Positions 46,792 to 54,845 are shown, numbered from the stretch's first letter. The stretch is DNA of 64,000 nt from Flexilinea sp. (GCA_017432685.1 JAFRIR010000041.1:1-64000); one strand, 5' to 3'. A program made the numbers and translations. The notes: a model not told the origin generated them from the letters alone.

Positions 46792-47127
46792 ATGACAGAA
46801 AGGGTGAGCAGAACTTTATTTCAGGAATTGGCAAAAACCGGAGCGCTGAACATCTCTTCGGAGGAGGGCGAAATGCTCCGGACCGGGCTGAATGAACAGC
46901 TGGAGGTGATCGGACAGCTGGAGGCGATCCCGCTGGACAGGGACCTTCCGCCGGTGATCCATGGGAATCCTTATCCACCGGAGGTCCGCTGTGAATTGCG
47001 CGAAGATGAGTGGAAACCCTTCGCAGCTCCGGCTGAGATCATTGCACAGGTTCCCCTTTCCCGGGATGGATATATCGTCTCTCCGGACACTGTCAGTGAG
47101 AAATTAGAAACGAGGGATGAGAAATGA
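46792..47127 (+). CDS. gatC: Aspartyl/glutamyl-tRNA amidotransferase subunit C
   Basis: Subunit C of GatCAB, 111 aa, a small stabilising chain between subunits A and B of the enzyme that converts Glu-tRNA(Gln) and Asp-tRNA(Asn) to the amides. It starts MTERVSRTLFQELAKTGALNIS with the family pattern continuing into LNEQLEVIGQLEAIPLD. ATG 46792 has AGGAG 11 nt upstream; the frame continues upstream to GTG 46684 but through a repeat. The last dozen codons are made of a heptad array (GAGAAAT type), giving a C-terminal tail with no family counterpart. It is first in gatC-gatA-gatB. Confidence 0.88.
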   Translation: MTERVSRTLFQELAKTGALNISSEEGEMLRTGLNEQLEVIGQLEAIPLDRDLPPVIHGNPYPPEVRCELREDEWKPFAAPAEIIAQVPLSRDGYIVSPDTVSEKLETRDEK

Positions 47128-47134
47128 GGAATGG
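47099..47134. repeat. Heptad array over the gatC stop codon
   Basis: Degenerate units (GAGAAAT, TAGAAAC, GAGGGAT, GAGAAAT, GAGGAAT) span the final codons of gatC and its TGA. Confidence 0.7.
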
Positions 47135-47188
47135 CCGGCTGACAGTTCCGTTTCTCCGGCAGCCGGTCCCAATCCTCCGGTATCTATT

Positions 47189-48721
47189 ATGAATTTGACT
47201 GACTTATCCGCGCTTGAACAGGCGAAGCTGGTGCGTACAAAGCAGATCGGGGCTGAAGAGCTCCTGGAGCTCACGCTGGAGCATGTGGAACAGACCGAAG
47301 GGACTGTCCATGCCTTCATCACGGTTTGTGAAAAGGAAGCCCGAAAGAAGGCCCGGGATGTGGACCGGCGCATCGCCGCCGGAGAGGAAGTGGGGCCGCT
47401 GGCAGGTGTCCCCTACTCCGCCAAAGATGTGTTCTGTACCCGCGGCATTCAAACTACAGCCGGATCCCGGATCCTTTCCGGCTGGCTCCCTCCTTATAAT
47501 GCCGCGGCCATTGAACGGCTGAATGCGGCGGACGCGGTTTTGATCGGGAAGACCAACTGCGATGAGTTTGCCATGGGCGGGACCAACGAAACCAGCGCAT
47601 TTCAGCCGTGTCCGCGGAATCCCCATGATCCGGAACGTGTTGCCGGAGGTTCTTCCGGTGGCTCGGCTGCGGCTGTGGCTGTCGGTGCGGGAGCCTTTTC
47701 TTTGGGTACCGATACCGGCGGATCGATCAGGGAACCGGCTGCCTTTTGCGGTGTGGTGGGGCTGAAACCAACCTACGGACGGGTCTCGCGCTGGGGTGTG
47801 GCTGCTTTTGCCTCCTCCATGGATACCATCGGACCGCTCACCCGTTCCGTGAAGGATGCCGCGCTGCTTATGAATATTCTCTCGGGATTTGACCCCCGGG
47901 ACAATGTGACGGTACGGGTCCCTGTACCGGATCACCTTTCAGAGCTTGAAAAAGGTGTCAAAGGAATGCGTATAGGCATCTCTCCGGATCTGATGAATTT
48001 GAGAGGTGTCAGGTGTCAGGTGTCAGATTTCAGGGATCAGGTTTCGGATCATGGATTTGATTATGAGAAGATCGAAATCGATCCGGAAATCACAGCAGCC
48101 GTTGAACGTGTCGCCGGAATTCTGGAAAAAGCCGGCGCGGAGATCGTGAGCGATGTGCCGATGCCGAACACCCAATATTCCGTTCCTGCCTATTTTGTCA
48201 TCTCCCGTATTGAGGCCTATTCCAATCTGCAGCGTTATGACGGGCTGAAATACGGCCGGGCTTCGCAAAATGGACAGAAGGATATGTATGAGTTTTTTGC
48301 TGATTCCCGGCAGGAGGGTTTCGGCAGGGAAGTCAAGCTGCGGATCCTTTCCGGGCTTTACCTGAGCCAAAAGGAATTTTATGAAAAATATTACCTGCGT
48401 GCCCAGCGGGCGCGTGCACTGATCCGCAGTGACTATGACCGGGCCTTCGATCCGCAGGGTCCGTACCGTTTGGACGTGCTGCTGACGCCTTCAACACCAG
48501 TCACAGCCTTCCGTTTTGACAGGCAGGGCGTTGATCCGCTGCAGGTTCGCTATGCCGATCAGTTCACCGCTCCCATGAACTTCGCCGGCACGCCCGGCAT
48601 TTCCTTCCCTGTCGGAAAGGATAAAAACGGGCTGCCGATCGGCGTGCAGGCTGCGGGTTACGATTATTGTGAATCAAAGATCCTGCGGGCGGCTTATGCG
48701 GCGGAACAGGAGATGGCATGA
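47189..48721 (+). CDS. gatA: Aspartyl/glutamyl-tRNA amidotransferase subunit A
   Basis: Amidase subunit of GatCAB, 510 aa, releasing ammonia from glutamine for transfer to misacylated tRNA. The amidase-signature triad is intact: Lys79 (GVPYSAKDVF), Ser155 (AGGSSGGSAAAVAV) and Ser179 (GTDTGGSIREPAAFCG). ATG 47189 gives the normal N-terminus MNLTDLSALEQAKLV; an in-frame upstream ATG at 47117 lies inside a heptad array and is unlikely. Residues about 272-286 (GVRCQVSDFRDQVSD) are encoded by six heptad units and look like an insertion relative to the family between the ISPDL segment and the EIDPEITAAVE helix. The stop overlaps gatB by 4 nt. Confidence 0.94.
   Translation: MNLTDLSALEQAKLVRTKQIGAEELLELTLEHVEQTEGTVHAFITVCEKEARKKARDVDRRIAAGEEVGPLAGVPYSAKDVFCTRGIQTTAGSRILSGWLPPYNAAAIERLNAADAVLIGKTNCDEFAMGGTNETSAFQPCPRNPHDPERVAGGSSGGSAAAVAVGAGAFSLGTDTGGSIREPAAFCGVVGLKPTYGRVSRWGVAAFASSMDTIGPLTRSVKDAALLMNILSGFDPRDNVTVRVPVPDHLSELEKGVKGMRIGISPDLMNLRGVRCQVSDFRDQVSDHGFDYEKIEIDPEITAAVERVAGILEKAGAEIVSDVPMPNTQYSVPAYFVISRIEAYSNLQRYDGLKYGRASQNGQKDMYEFFADSRQEGFGREVKLRILSGLYLSQKEFYEKYYLRAQRARALIRSDYDRAFDPQGPYRLDVLLTPSTPVTAFRFDRQGVDPLQVRYADQFTAPMNFAGTPGISFPVGKDKNGLPIGVQAAGYDYCESKILRAAYAAEQEMA
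48004..48045 (+). repeat. Heptad array inside the gatA coding sequence
   Basis: Six consecutive 7-bp units (AGGTGTC three times, then AGATTTC, AGGGATC, AGGTTTC) total 42 bp, exactly 14 codons, so the reading frame is kept. No unit creates a stop codon in the gene's frame. Confidence 0.9.
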
Positions 48722-50184
48722 CAGAATATATCGCCACCATCGGTCTGGAGACCCATATTCAGCTGAACACAAGGACCAAAGCCTTCTGCTCTTGCCGGGC
48801 GGATTCCCGGGACGATCTGCCGAATACAAACATTTGTCCCGTCTGCACCGGTCAGCCGGGTGCGCTTCCTTCTCCCAATGCGGAAATGGTGCGCAAGGCG
48901 CTCCGCCTTTGTCTGGCGATGCATGCCGACATCAACCCCGTCTCGTACTTTGACCGGAAAAACTATCTCTATGCGGATATGCCGGGCGGCTACCAGGTGA
49001 CACAGAATTATCAGCCCATCGGGGTCGGCGGCTGGCTGGATGTGGATATGGAGGACGGGCGGACTGTCCGCATTCATATCGATAATCTCCATATGGAAGA
49101 GGACGCCGGGAAGACCCGCAATGAGGACGGGGTGCGTCTGATCGACTTCAATCGTGCCGGAGTTCCGCTGGTTGAGATGGTCACACAGCCGGATCTGCAC
49201 TCGGCAGATGAGGCGGCAGTGTACCTGATGCGGCTGCGTCAGCTGGTGCGCTGGATCGATGTCTCGGAGGGTGACATGGAAAAAGCCCAGCTGCGCTGTG
49301 ATGTCAACGTTTCCGTCGCCCCGGCCGGAGCAGACCGTCCCGGAAAAAAATGTGAGATCAAAAATGTCAACTCCATCGAGGCAGTCCGCAGGGCGGTCAA
49401 CGCGGAGATCAAACGGCAGACAGGCGAACTGGAAGCGGGCCGTCCCGTGGAACAGTGGACCATCGAATGGGATGATGAGGCGCGGGAACTGCGGAAGATG
49501 CGTTCCAAGGAAAACGCTGTGGATTACCGCTTTTTCCGGGAGCCGAACCTGATGCCGGTGGTGGTGAGTGAGGAGATGATCCGAAAGGTGCGTGCGGAGA
49601 TGCCTGAGCTGCCCCGTGAAAGGAAGCTGCGTTTCATCTCGCAATACGGACTTCCCGCCTATGATGCCGGGCTGCTCACAGCGGAGCGGGAGACCGCGGA
49701 TTATTTTGAAGAAACATTGAAAGTATATGACGGGGATCCGAAACGTGTCTCCAACTGGATGATGAATGAGATCCTCCGCCTGATGCATGACCTCGGTATT
49801 TCCGCGGGAGCTTTGAAGGTACGTCCCGCGGATCTGGCGGAGATCATCCGCCTGGTCGAGGGCAGAACGGTGACCATGGCGACCGGGAAACAGCTGATCG
49901 ATCTGGTCCAGGAAAGCGGAAAAAGCCCGGCGGAGATCGTCAATGAGAAAGGCCTTGCAATGGTCAGTGATGATGCCGCGCTCCGTGAGATCTGTGAGAA
50001 AATAGTGGAGGCTCACCCGAAGGAGGTCGCTGCCTACCTTGCCGGTAAGGAAACGCTGCTGGGCTGGTTCACCGGTCAGGTGATGCGGGAGACAAAGGGC
50101 AAGGCGGATGCAAAACGGGCAGGAGAAATATTCAAAAGAATTATGAATTACGAATTAGAAGGAGTGCATAATGAAAGATTATGA
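48718..50184 (+). CDS. gatB: Aspartyl/glutamyl-tRNA amidotransferase subunit B
   Basis: tRNA-binding and kinase-like subunit of GatCAB, 488 aa. It starts MTEYIATIGLETHIQLNT, has ADMPGGYQVTQNYQPIG and DFNRAGVPLVEMVT from the catalytic cradle, then the helical domain and a C-terminal YqeY-like domain. Zinc ligands CSC and CPVCTG are present near the N-terminus. The start overlaps gatA by 4 nt. The last about 15 codons (RIMNYELEGVHNERL) are encoded by a heptad array, GAATTAT/GAATTAC/GAATTAG, which also yields the Shine-Dalgarno AGAAGGAG of lpdA. The two genes overlap by 14 nt. Confidence 0.95.
   Translation: MTEYIATIGLETHIQLNTRTKAFCSCRADSRDDLPNTNICPVCTGQPGALPSPNAEMVRKALRLCLAMHADINPVSYFDRKNYLYADMPGGYQVTQNYQPIGVGGWLDVDMEDGRTVRIHIDNLHMEEDAGKTRNEDGVRLIDFNRAGVPLVEMVTQPDLHSADEAAVYLMRLRQLVRWIDVSEGDMEKAQLRCDVNVSVAPAGADRPGKKCEIKNVNSIEAVRRAVNAEIKRQTGELEAGRPVEQWTIEWDDEARELRKMRSKENAVDYRFFREPNLMPVVVSEEMIRKVRAEMPELPRERKLRFISQYGLPAYDAGLLTAERETADYFEETLKVYDGDPKRVSNWMMNEILRLMHDLGISAGALKVRPADLAEIIRLVEGRTVTMATGKQLIDLVQESGKSPAEIVNEKGLAMVSDDAALREICEKIVEAHPKEVAAYLAGKETLLGWFTGQVMRETKGKADAKRAGEIFKRIMNYELEGVHNERL
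50138..50158 (+). repeat. Three-unit heptad array at the gatB-lpdA junction
   Basis: GAATTAT, GAATTAC and GAATTAG are followed by AAGGAG. The array lies in the gatB 3' coding end and leads into the lpdA ribosome binding site. Confidence 0.75.
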
Positions 50185-51547
50185 TGTGATCGTGATCGGG
50201 GCGGGGCCCGGTGGATATACCGCGGCATTGCAGACCGCAAAGAATGGGCTGAAAACAGCGGTGATCGAAAGGGACAGCCTGGGCGGGGTATGCCTGAATG
50301 TGGGCTGCATTCCATCCAAATCTCTGCTGAAGAACGCGGAACTGGCCCGCACGCTGCGCAAAGACAGCAAGACCTTCGGGATCTCCTGTGACAATCTGAA
50401 CCTTGATTATGCGGCCGCGGTGCAGCGCTCCCGCAAGGTCTCCAAACGTCTGAACCAGGGCGTGGCTTTCCTGCTGAAAAATGCCGGGGTGGATGTGTAT
50501 TTCGGCACAGCAGCCTTCACGGATGCTCACAGCCTGCATGTCAGCCTGAATGACGGCAGCGAAGATGACTTCCACGCGGAAAACATCATCATTGCCTGCG
50601 GGACAAAACCGGTGGAGATCCCCGGAATGGAACCGGACGGAGAAAAGATCCTGAATTACCGCCAGGCGATCCTGCACCAAACATTGCCGGACCGGGTTGT
50701 GATCATCGGGGGCGGCGCCATCGGAGTGGAATTCGCCACCGTCTGGAACGGCTACGGCGCCGCTGTGACCATTGTGGAAATGCAGTCCCATCTGCTGCCG
50801 AATGAAGACGCGGAGGCAGGCGCGGAGCTGGAACGGTCCTTCAAAAAACAGGGGATCAAGATCAAAACCGGGACAGCGCTTTGCGGTGTTGACAAAACAG
50901 CGGACGGCGTTGTTGTCCATCTTAAGCAGGACGATGCGGAAAGCGCCGTTGAGGCGGATCAGGTGGTGATCGTGGTGGGCTTTCGCTCCAATGCTCCGGA
51001 ACTGAGCCTGGACAAAGCCGGGGTCGCCATGACTGCCCGCGGCTGGATCGAAGCTGATGACATGTGCCGGACGTCTGTCCCCGGGGTCTATGCCATCGGT
51101 GATGCAGCCGGAAAGGTGCTGCTGGCCCATGCCGCCGAAGCCATGGGGAGAATGGTCGGGGATCTGATCGCAGGAAAAGGCCCGAAACCTCTGCGTTATG
51201 ACCTGATGCCCCATGCGACCTATTCCCATCCTCAGGTTGCTTCCTTCGGCTATACTGAAGAATCCGCAAAAGCTGCCGGTGTGGACTATAAGGTCGGCAA
51301 GGCCGGCTTTATCGCCAACGGAAAGGCGCTGGGCCTGGGGGAGAATGAGGGCTGGGTGAAGCTGCTATGTGATGCGCAGACGGATGCCATCATCGGTGCG
51401 GTGATGGTGGGCCCCGAGGTCAGTGAACTGCTCCCGGAACTCTCTCTTGCAGCGGCTCACGGACTGACTGCCGGTGACATCGCCCGCAATGTCCACGCCC
51501 ATCCCACCCTTTCCGAGGTGATCATGGAAGCGGCAGGAGAAATATGA
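50171..51547 (+). CDS. lpdA: Dihydrolipoyl dehydrogenase
   Basis: FAD-dependent pyridine nucleotide-disulfide oxidoreductase, 458 aa, the E3 component that re-oxidises lipoamide in 2-oxo acid dehydrogenases or glycine cleavage. The FAD fold is VIVIGAGPGGYTAA, the redox disulfide GGVCLNVGCIPSK (Cys41, Cys46), the NAD fold IIGGGAIGVEFA, the second FAD motif GVYAIGDAAG, and the C-terminal catalytic HAHPTLSE (about His444). AAGGAG lies 7 nt upstream. It overlaps gatB by 14 nt and so is probably co-transcribed with gatCAB, an unusual partner. No E1 or E2 gene is near, so the complex it serves is unknown. A heptad array starts at its stop codon. Confidence 0.94.
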   Translation: MKDYDVIVIGAGPGGYTAALQTAKNGLKTAVIERDSLGGVCLNVGCIPSKSLLKNAELARTLRKDSKTFGISCDNLNLDYAAAVQRSRKVSKRLNQGVAFLLKNAGVDVYFGTAAFTDAHSLHVSLNDGSEDDFHAENIIIACGTKPVEIPGMEPDGEKILNYRQAILHQTLPDRVVIIGGGAIGVEFATVWNGYGAAVTIVEMQSHLLPNEDAEAGAELERSFKKQGIKIKTGTALCGVDKTADGVVVHLKQDDAESAVEADQVVIVVGFRSNAPELSLDKAGVAMTARGWIEADDMCRTSVPGVYAIGDAAGKVLLAHAAEAMGRMVGDLIAGKGPKPLRYDLMPHATYSHPQVASFGYTEESAKAAGVDYKVGKAGFIANGKALGLGENEGWVKLLCDAQTDAIIGAVMVGPEVSELLPELSLAAAHGLTAGDIARNVHAHPTLSEVIMEAAGEI

Positions 51548-51570
51548 AATAAGAAATAAGAAATAAGAAA
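51546..51570. repeat. Heptad array at the lpdA stop codon, GAAATAA type
   Basis: Three perfect units of GAAATAA follow the TGA directly. The array is mirrored by the reverse-complement array at 51677-51711. Confidence 0.85.
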
Positions 51571-51634
51571 GGGCGCTTCTCAATTATGTACACATGGCAC
51601 CTGTTACGAAACTTTGAAAAGTTATGAATCAACA

Positions 51635-51664
51635 AAAATACCGCCGAATTCCCGACGGTATTTT
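51635..51664. terminator. Bidirectional terminator between lpdA and the DUF3298 gene
   Basis: AAAATACCG / CGGTATTTT form a 9-bp stem with A- and T-runs on either side, between convergent genes and between two inverted heptad arrays. Confidence 0.85.
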
Positions 51665-51676
51665 CATTTTTGGTAA

Positions 51677-51711
51677 ATTTCTTATTTCTTATTTCTTATC
51701 TCTTATTTTAT
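51677..51711. repeat. Heptad array overlapping the DUF3298 gene stop, TTTCTTA type
   Basis: TTTCTTA three times, then TCTCTTA, then TTTTATT. It is the reverse complement of the lpdA array and extends into the last codons of the gene on the minus strand. Confidence 0.85.
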
Positions 51712-53043
51712 TGTGAATTCCGGTGTGCCCATGGCGCCGACAGCAACTTCATATTTATCGAAGGCGATCACCAGTTCTCCGTCCGCGTTCAGGTACCAGT
51801 GATGGTAGGCAGGCACATTGCCAAACGCGGCGTACAGCGTGTCACCGTCGGTGAAATACATGCCGCTGTTGGCTTTGTTGGCAGCATTCATTTCATCCAG
51901 GATCTGGTCATAGACTTTTTGTAGTTGATCTTCCGGAACCACGTCCTCCCAGCGGACAGGCATCCCGGTGTTTTTGTCCAGGGTCCAGAATTCACTCGAG
52001 GTCATGGAAGAACCGGCTGCGAAGAAGGCAACGGTTTTGAAGACGAAATAATCGTCGCTGTCAGCAAGGATCTCATAGCCGTATTCATAACCGAAATGAG
52101 GACCGTCCTCTCCCACCATGTTTTCTTCAGCGCTGGCAACGGCCAACTCATATTCCTTTTGGATGCCGGAGGCAACTTCGGCAAAATGGGCGTTCATGGC
52201 TTCTTCTGTCTGTTTGTCAGCCAGGCCGGCGACCACGGGGACGTTGATTTTGAGGTACCAGTTCACGTCAGCATCTTCGATGGTGTCACCGACATACAGG
52301 TCAAAGGAATATTTCTCATCTTTGATCAGCACAGCCTTGTCTCCGGTGATCTCAAATTGTATTTCACCGTAGGCGCCCGGAGCGATCTCGTATTTGTCGA
52401 AGGTGATCACCAGATTTCCGGCTTCATTTACATACCAGTGATGAAATTCTTCGATATAAGAGAAGGCAATATCGAAGTTCTCATCATCCAGCCAGAAAAC
52501 CTCTTCATCTTTGCTTTCATTTTCCTGCTCCATGGCATCAAGGATCATGGCTTTGATCTCAGTCAGCCGTTCCTTGTCAGCCAGGTCACTGAGCTCCATC
52601 ACCTTTCCGCTGTGTTTGTCCAGTGTCCAGTATTCATTGACGGACATGGAAGAGCCGGCGGCATAAAAGATCTGGGTCTTGAAAACAAAATGATCCGCAC
52701 TGTCGGTTACGGTATCATAGGTATACTCATACCCAAAGTGGGGCATTTCTTCCCCTTCAAAGTTTTCCTCGAAATAGCTTTTGTCCGCCTCATACTCTTT
52801 ACTGACGCTGTCGGCCACAGAACGGAAATATTCATTCAATTTTGCCTGCTCTTCTTCATTGGCCATGCCGCTGAGCTGAGGAGCGGAGAGGTTGAGATAG
52901 AAGGATTCCGAATTTTCGATTCTGGAAAAGCCCTGCGACAATTCAAAATGATGATCGGTATTGGTCTCATCCGCGCTGACAGCAGCGCTGAAGGCAAGCA
53001 TCAGGACAAAAAGGAATGATCCAAATAATATACTTTTTTTCAT
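51703..53043 (-). CDS. Secreted protein with two tandem DUF3298 (RsiV-like) modules
   Basis: Exported protein of 446 aa: signal peptide MKKSILFGSFLFVLMLAFSAA with cleavage near VSA. It is an internal duplication: residues about 45-235 and about 245-446 each carry HFGYEY, AAGSSMxxxEYWTLDK or AAGSSMTSSEFWTLDK, then HHWYVN or HHWYLN, and end LVITFDKYEIAPGAYG or LVIAFDKYEVAVGAMG. The pattern fits DUF4163/DUF3298, best known as the extracellular part of anti-sigma factor RsiV and of related lysozyme-binding proteins. There is no transmembrane or anti-sigma domain here, so it is not an RsiV orthologue; function unknown. AAGGAG lies 6 nt upstream of the ATG. Its last codons lie in a heptad array. 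Confidence 0.85.
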   Translation of the reverse strand: MKKSILFGSFLFVLMLAFSAAVSADETNTDHHFELSQGFSRIENSESFYLNLSAPQLSGMANEEEQAKLNEYFRSVADSVSKEYEADKSYFEENFEGEEMPHFGYEYTYDTVTDSADHFVFKTQIFYAAGSSMSVNEYWTLDKHSGKVMELSDLADKERLTEIKAMILDAMEQENESKDEEVFWLDDENFDIAFSYIEEFHHWYVNEAGNLVITFDKYEIAPGAYGEIQFEITGDKAVLIKDEKYSFDLYVGDTIEDADVNWYLKINVPVVAGLADKQTEEAMNAHFAEVASGIQKEYELAVASAEENMVGEDGPHFGYEYGYEILADSDDYFVFKTVAFFAAGSSMTSSEFWTLDKNTGMPVRWEDVVPEDQLQKVYDQILDEMNAANKANSGMYFTDGDTLYAAFGNVPAYHHWYLNADGELVIAFDKYEVAVGAMGTPEFTIK

Positions 53044-53114
53044 ATAACTCCTTTTCAGCCGGAAACAAATCCGGGCTGGGTTAATTATACCTGAGGATTT
53101 GGAAATCGATCATT

Positions 53115-53148
53115 AATGAAGAATGAAGAATGAAGAATTGAGAATGGG
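53115..53148. repeat. Heptad array, GAAGAAT type
   Basis: GAAGAAT three times with flanking degenerate units (GAGAAT), between the DUF3298 gene and the next array. Confidence 0.8.
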
Positions 53149-53165
53149 ATCAGAGGCTCCGCCCC

Positions 53166-53241
53166 CTGACCACAGATCACTGACCACTGACCACAGACCA
53201 CAGATCACTGACCACTGGCCACTGGCCACTGGCCACTGATC
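53166..53241. repeat. Heptad array, CTGACCA type, overlapping the protease gene stop
   Basis: About eleven units (CTGACCA, CAGATCA, CTGACCA, CAGACCA, CTGGCCA three times, CTGATCA) end inside the TGA of the minus-strand protease gene. Confidence 0.9.
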
Positions 53242-54247
53242 ATCTCACATAGATGGCGCGGTTGCCGAGCGCACCCCAGGAAAGCAGGAAGGTCTTCCAG
53301 TCACGGACATAGCGCAGTGCGCCGTCCTGGATGGTGACCCCGTTCTCGTCATAGCCGATCACGACCACAGTGTGCTGGTAGGGAACCACGTAGGTCGTAT
53401 GTCCGGTGGATGCGGCGGTGTAAGGAACGGCATAGCCGATCTCAACGTTCCCGACGACCCAGACCATCACCGGTTTTCCTGCGGAGATCTGGGCTTTGAG
53501 CGCTTCTTCGGTATAGGCATAGGCCCCGACCGCGTTCAACCCGTACTGGCGGAGCAGCGCGGCAACCGGTTCCTGATACACACCGTAGGAAGCGGGAGGA
53601 ATGTGACCTCTGGCGTCGGTCCAGCTGCCGACGAAGCCTTCGTTCGGGTCGTCGGATTTCGGCAGATAGTAAAGGAATTCATCGGAACTGATGTTTACCC
53701 CGAAATACGCGGCCAGGTCCACTGCCGAACGGGTCTCACAGTCCAGGTTATAGGTCTGTGGATAACCGACAAAACCGCTGACATAAGCGGAGGGCTGGAT
53801 GTTCTGGCTGCCGTTCCAGTTGGAAAAGTCATCATACGGACTGTCCTGCACCTGATAAAACCACTGGTCGCTGTTGGCGTCGTTCTGGTTCCAGCTGCCG
53901 TTTCCCCAGCCGTCGAGCTGCTGTTGATAAACCGGCACCGGGACATAGTCGGCGGACCCGTAATTGGTCTGCGGTTCGGGCGTAGGTACCCCGAAGCTGA
54001 TGGTGTTGGTCTGGCCGGCCCATTCATAAGTGATGGGCTCCTGGTAGCCGTAATTGTAATAATCTTGCTGCGGGGTGCTTCCCCAGCTGTACCACTCACT
54101 GTCCACACCCTGAAGAAAGACGCTCCAGTCAAAATCATCGGGAATCATGGTATCCTGTGCGAAAGCGGGGATCGCTGCTGAAAGAACCAGCAGCGAAAGA
54201 AAGAGTACTTTAGTAATAATAGCCGTAGCCGTATTGTTGTTGTCCAT
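53240..54247 (-). CDS. Secreted C39-like cysteine protease
   Basis: Exported protein of 335 aa. ATG 54247 is chosen for GGAG about 9 nt upstream and the signal peptide (ITKVLFLSLLVLSAA, cleavage near AFA). A Tyr/Gln-rich region of low complexity (residues about 40-150) precedes a Peptidase_C39_2-type domain. This has Cys170 in YNLDCETRSAV, His292 in YQHTVVVIGYD and Asp308 in VTIQDGA, a plausible catalytic triad. The fold is that of bacteriocin-processing and cell-wall-associated C39-like proteases, but this one is free, without an ABC exporter. The gene overlaps the end of the upstream Ig-like lipoprotein gene by 38 nt, so the two are probably coupled and act together outside the cell. Substrate unknown. 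Confidence 0.82.
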   Translation of the reverse strand: MDNNNTATAIITKVLFLSLLVLSAAIPAFAQDTMIPDDFDWSVFLQGVDSEWYSWGSTPQQDYYNYGYQEPITYEWAGQTNTISFGVPTPEPQTNYGSADYVPVPVYQQQLDGWGNGSWNQNDANSDQWFYQVQDSPYDDFSNWNGSQNIQPSAYVSGFVGYPQTYNLDCETRSAVDLAAYFGVNISSDEFLYYLPKSDDPNEGFVGSWTDARGHIPPASYGVYQEPVAALLRQYGLNAVGAYAYTEEALKAQISAGKPVMVWVVGNVEIGYAVPYTAASTGHTTYVVPYQHTVVVIGYDENGVTIQDGALRYVRDWKTFLLSWGALGNRAIYVR

Positions 54248-54797
54248 AGCCTGTCTCCTCCTGTGTTTCATCGACGGTATGATAGGGGTCGACATAAATT
54301 TCGATATAAATGTCGTCTCCAAAGGGATCCCCCTTTGCGTCATAAGCCTGCCAGCCACTGTAGTAGCTGCCTGCGGTCTGCGGTGCGGTGAAAATCACGG
54401 TGACTTCTCCTTCTTCACCGGGTTCCAGCGCGGGCAGGGACTGCCTGCTGTCGGCTTCCATCGCACTGCCGTCGATATACCGCAATGAATACTTGTCACT
54501 CCAGGCGCAGTCGCCGTCATTCCGGACAGACCAGGTTTTGACGATCTCATCTCCGGGGACAAAAATGCTCCCGTCCGGGACAGTCACGTCATCCAGATAA
54601 GTGAGGTAGGAATTGCAGTTAATATCAGCCGCTGTCGGCATGGGGGTGATGGGGTTTACAGTCGGAGTGTTGACAACAGTGGCTACCAGTGTCGGAGGAA
54701 TATAGGACTCAAATTCAACGCCTTTGAATTGAGAACGCCTGCATCCGCATAAAAATAAACTGAAACTGCATAAAAGCAGCGCTGTTGTCTTTCTCAT
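54210..54797 (-). CDS. NBR1-type Ig-like lipoprotein
   Basis: Predicted lipoprotein of 195 aa. ATG 54797 has AGGAGAG directly upstream; an in-frame ATG at 54857 is possible but would bury the signal. The signal peptide MRKTTALLLCSFSLFLCGC ends in a lipobox-like LFLCGC. After a Thr/Pro-rich linker comes an NBR1/Ig-like domain (FVPGDEIVKTWSVRNDGDCAW, SLPALEPGEEGEVTVIFTAP, GSYYSGWQAYD), typical of many Chloroflexota surface proteins. The tail GYGQQQYGYGYYY is encoded in the 38-nt overlap with the protease gene. It probably anchors or presents partner proteins at the cell surface. Confidence 0.82.
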   Translation of the reverse strand: MRKTTALLLCSFSLFLCGCRRSQFKGVEFESYIPPTLVATVVNTPTVNPITPMPTAADINCNSYLTYLDDVTVPDGSIFVPGDEIVKTWSVRNDGDCAWSDKYSLRYIDGSAMEADSRQSLPALEPGEEGEVTVIFTAPQTAGSYYSGWQAYDAKGDPFGDDIYIEIYVDPYHTVDETQEETGYGQQQYGYGYYY

Positions 54798-54845
54798 CTC
54801 TCCTGTCTCCACTTTATAGAGGTGCAAGAAGAGTGCCAAAGTGAA

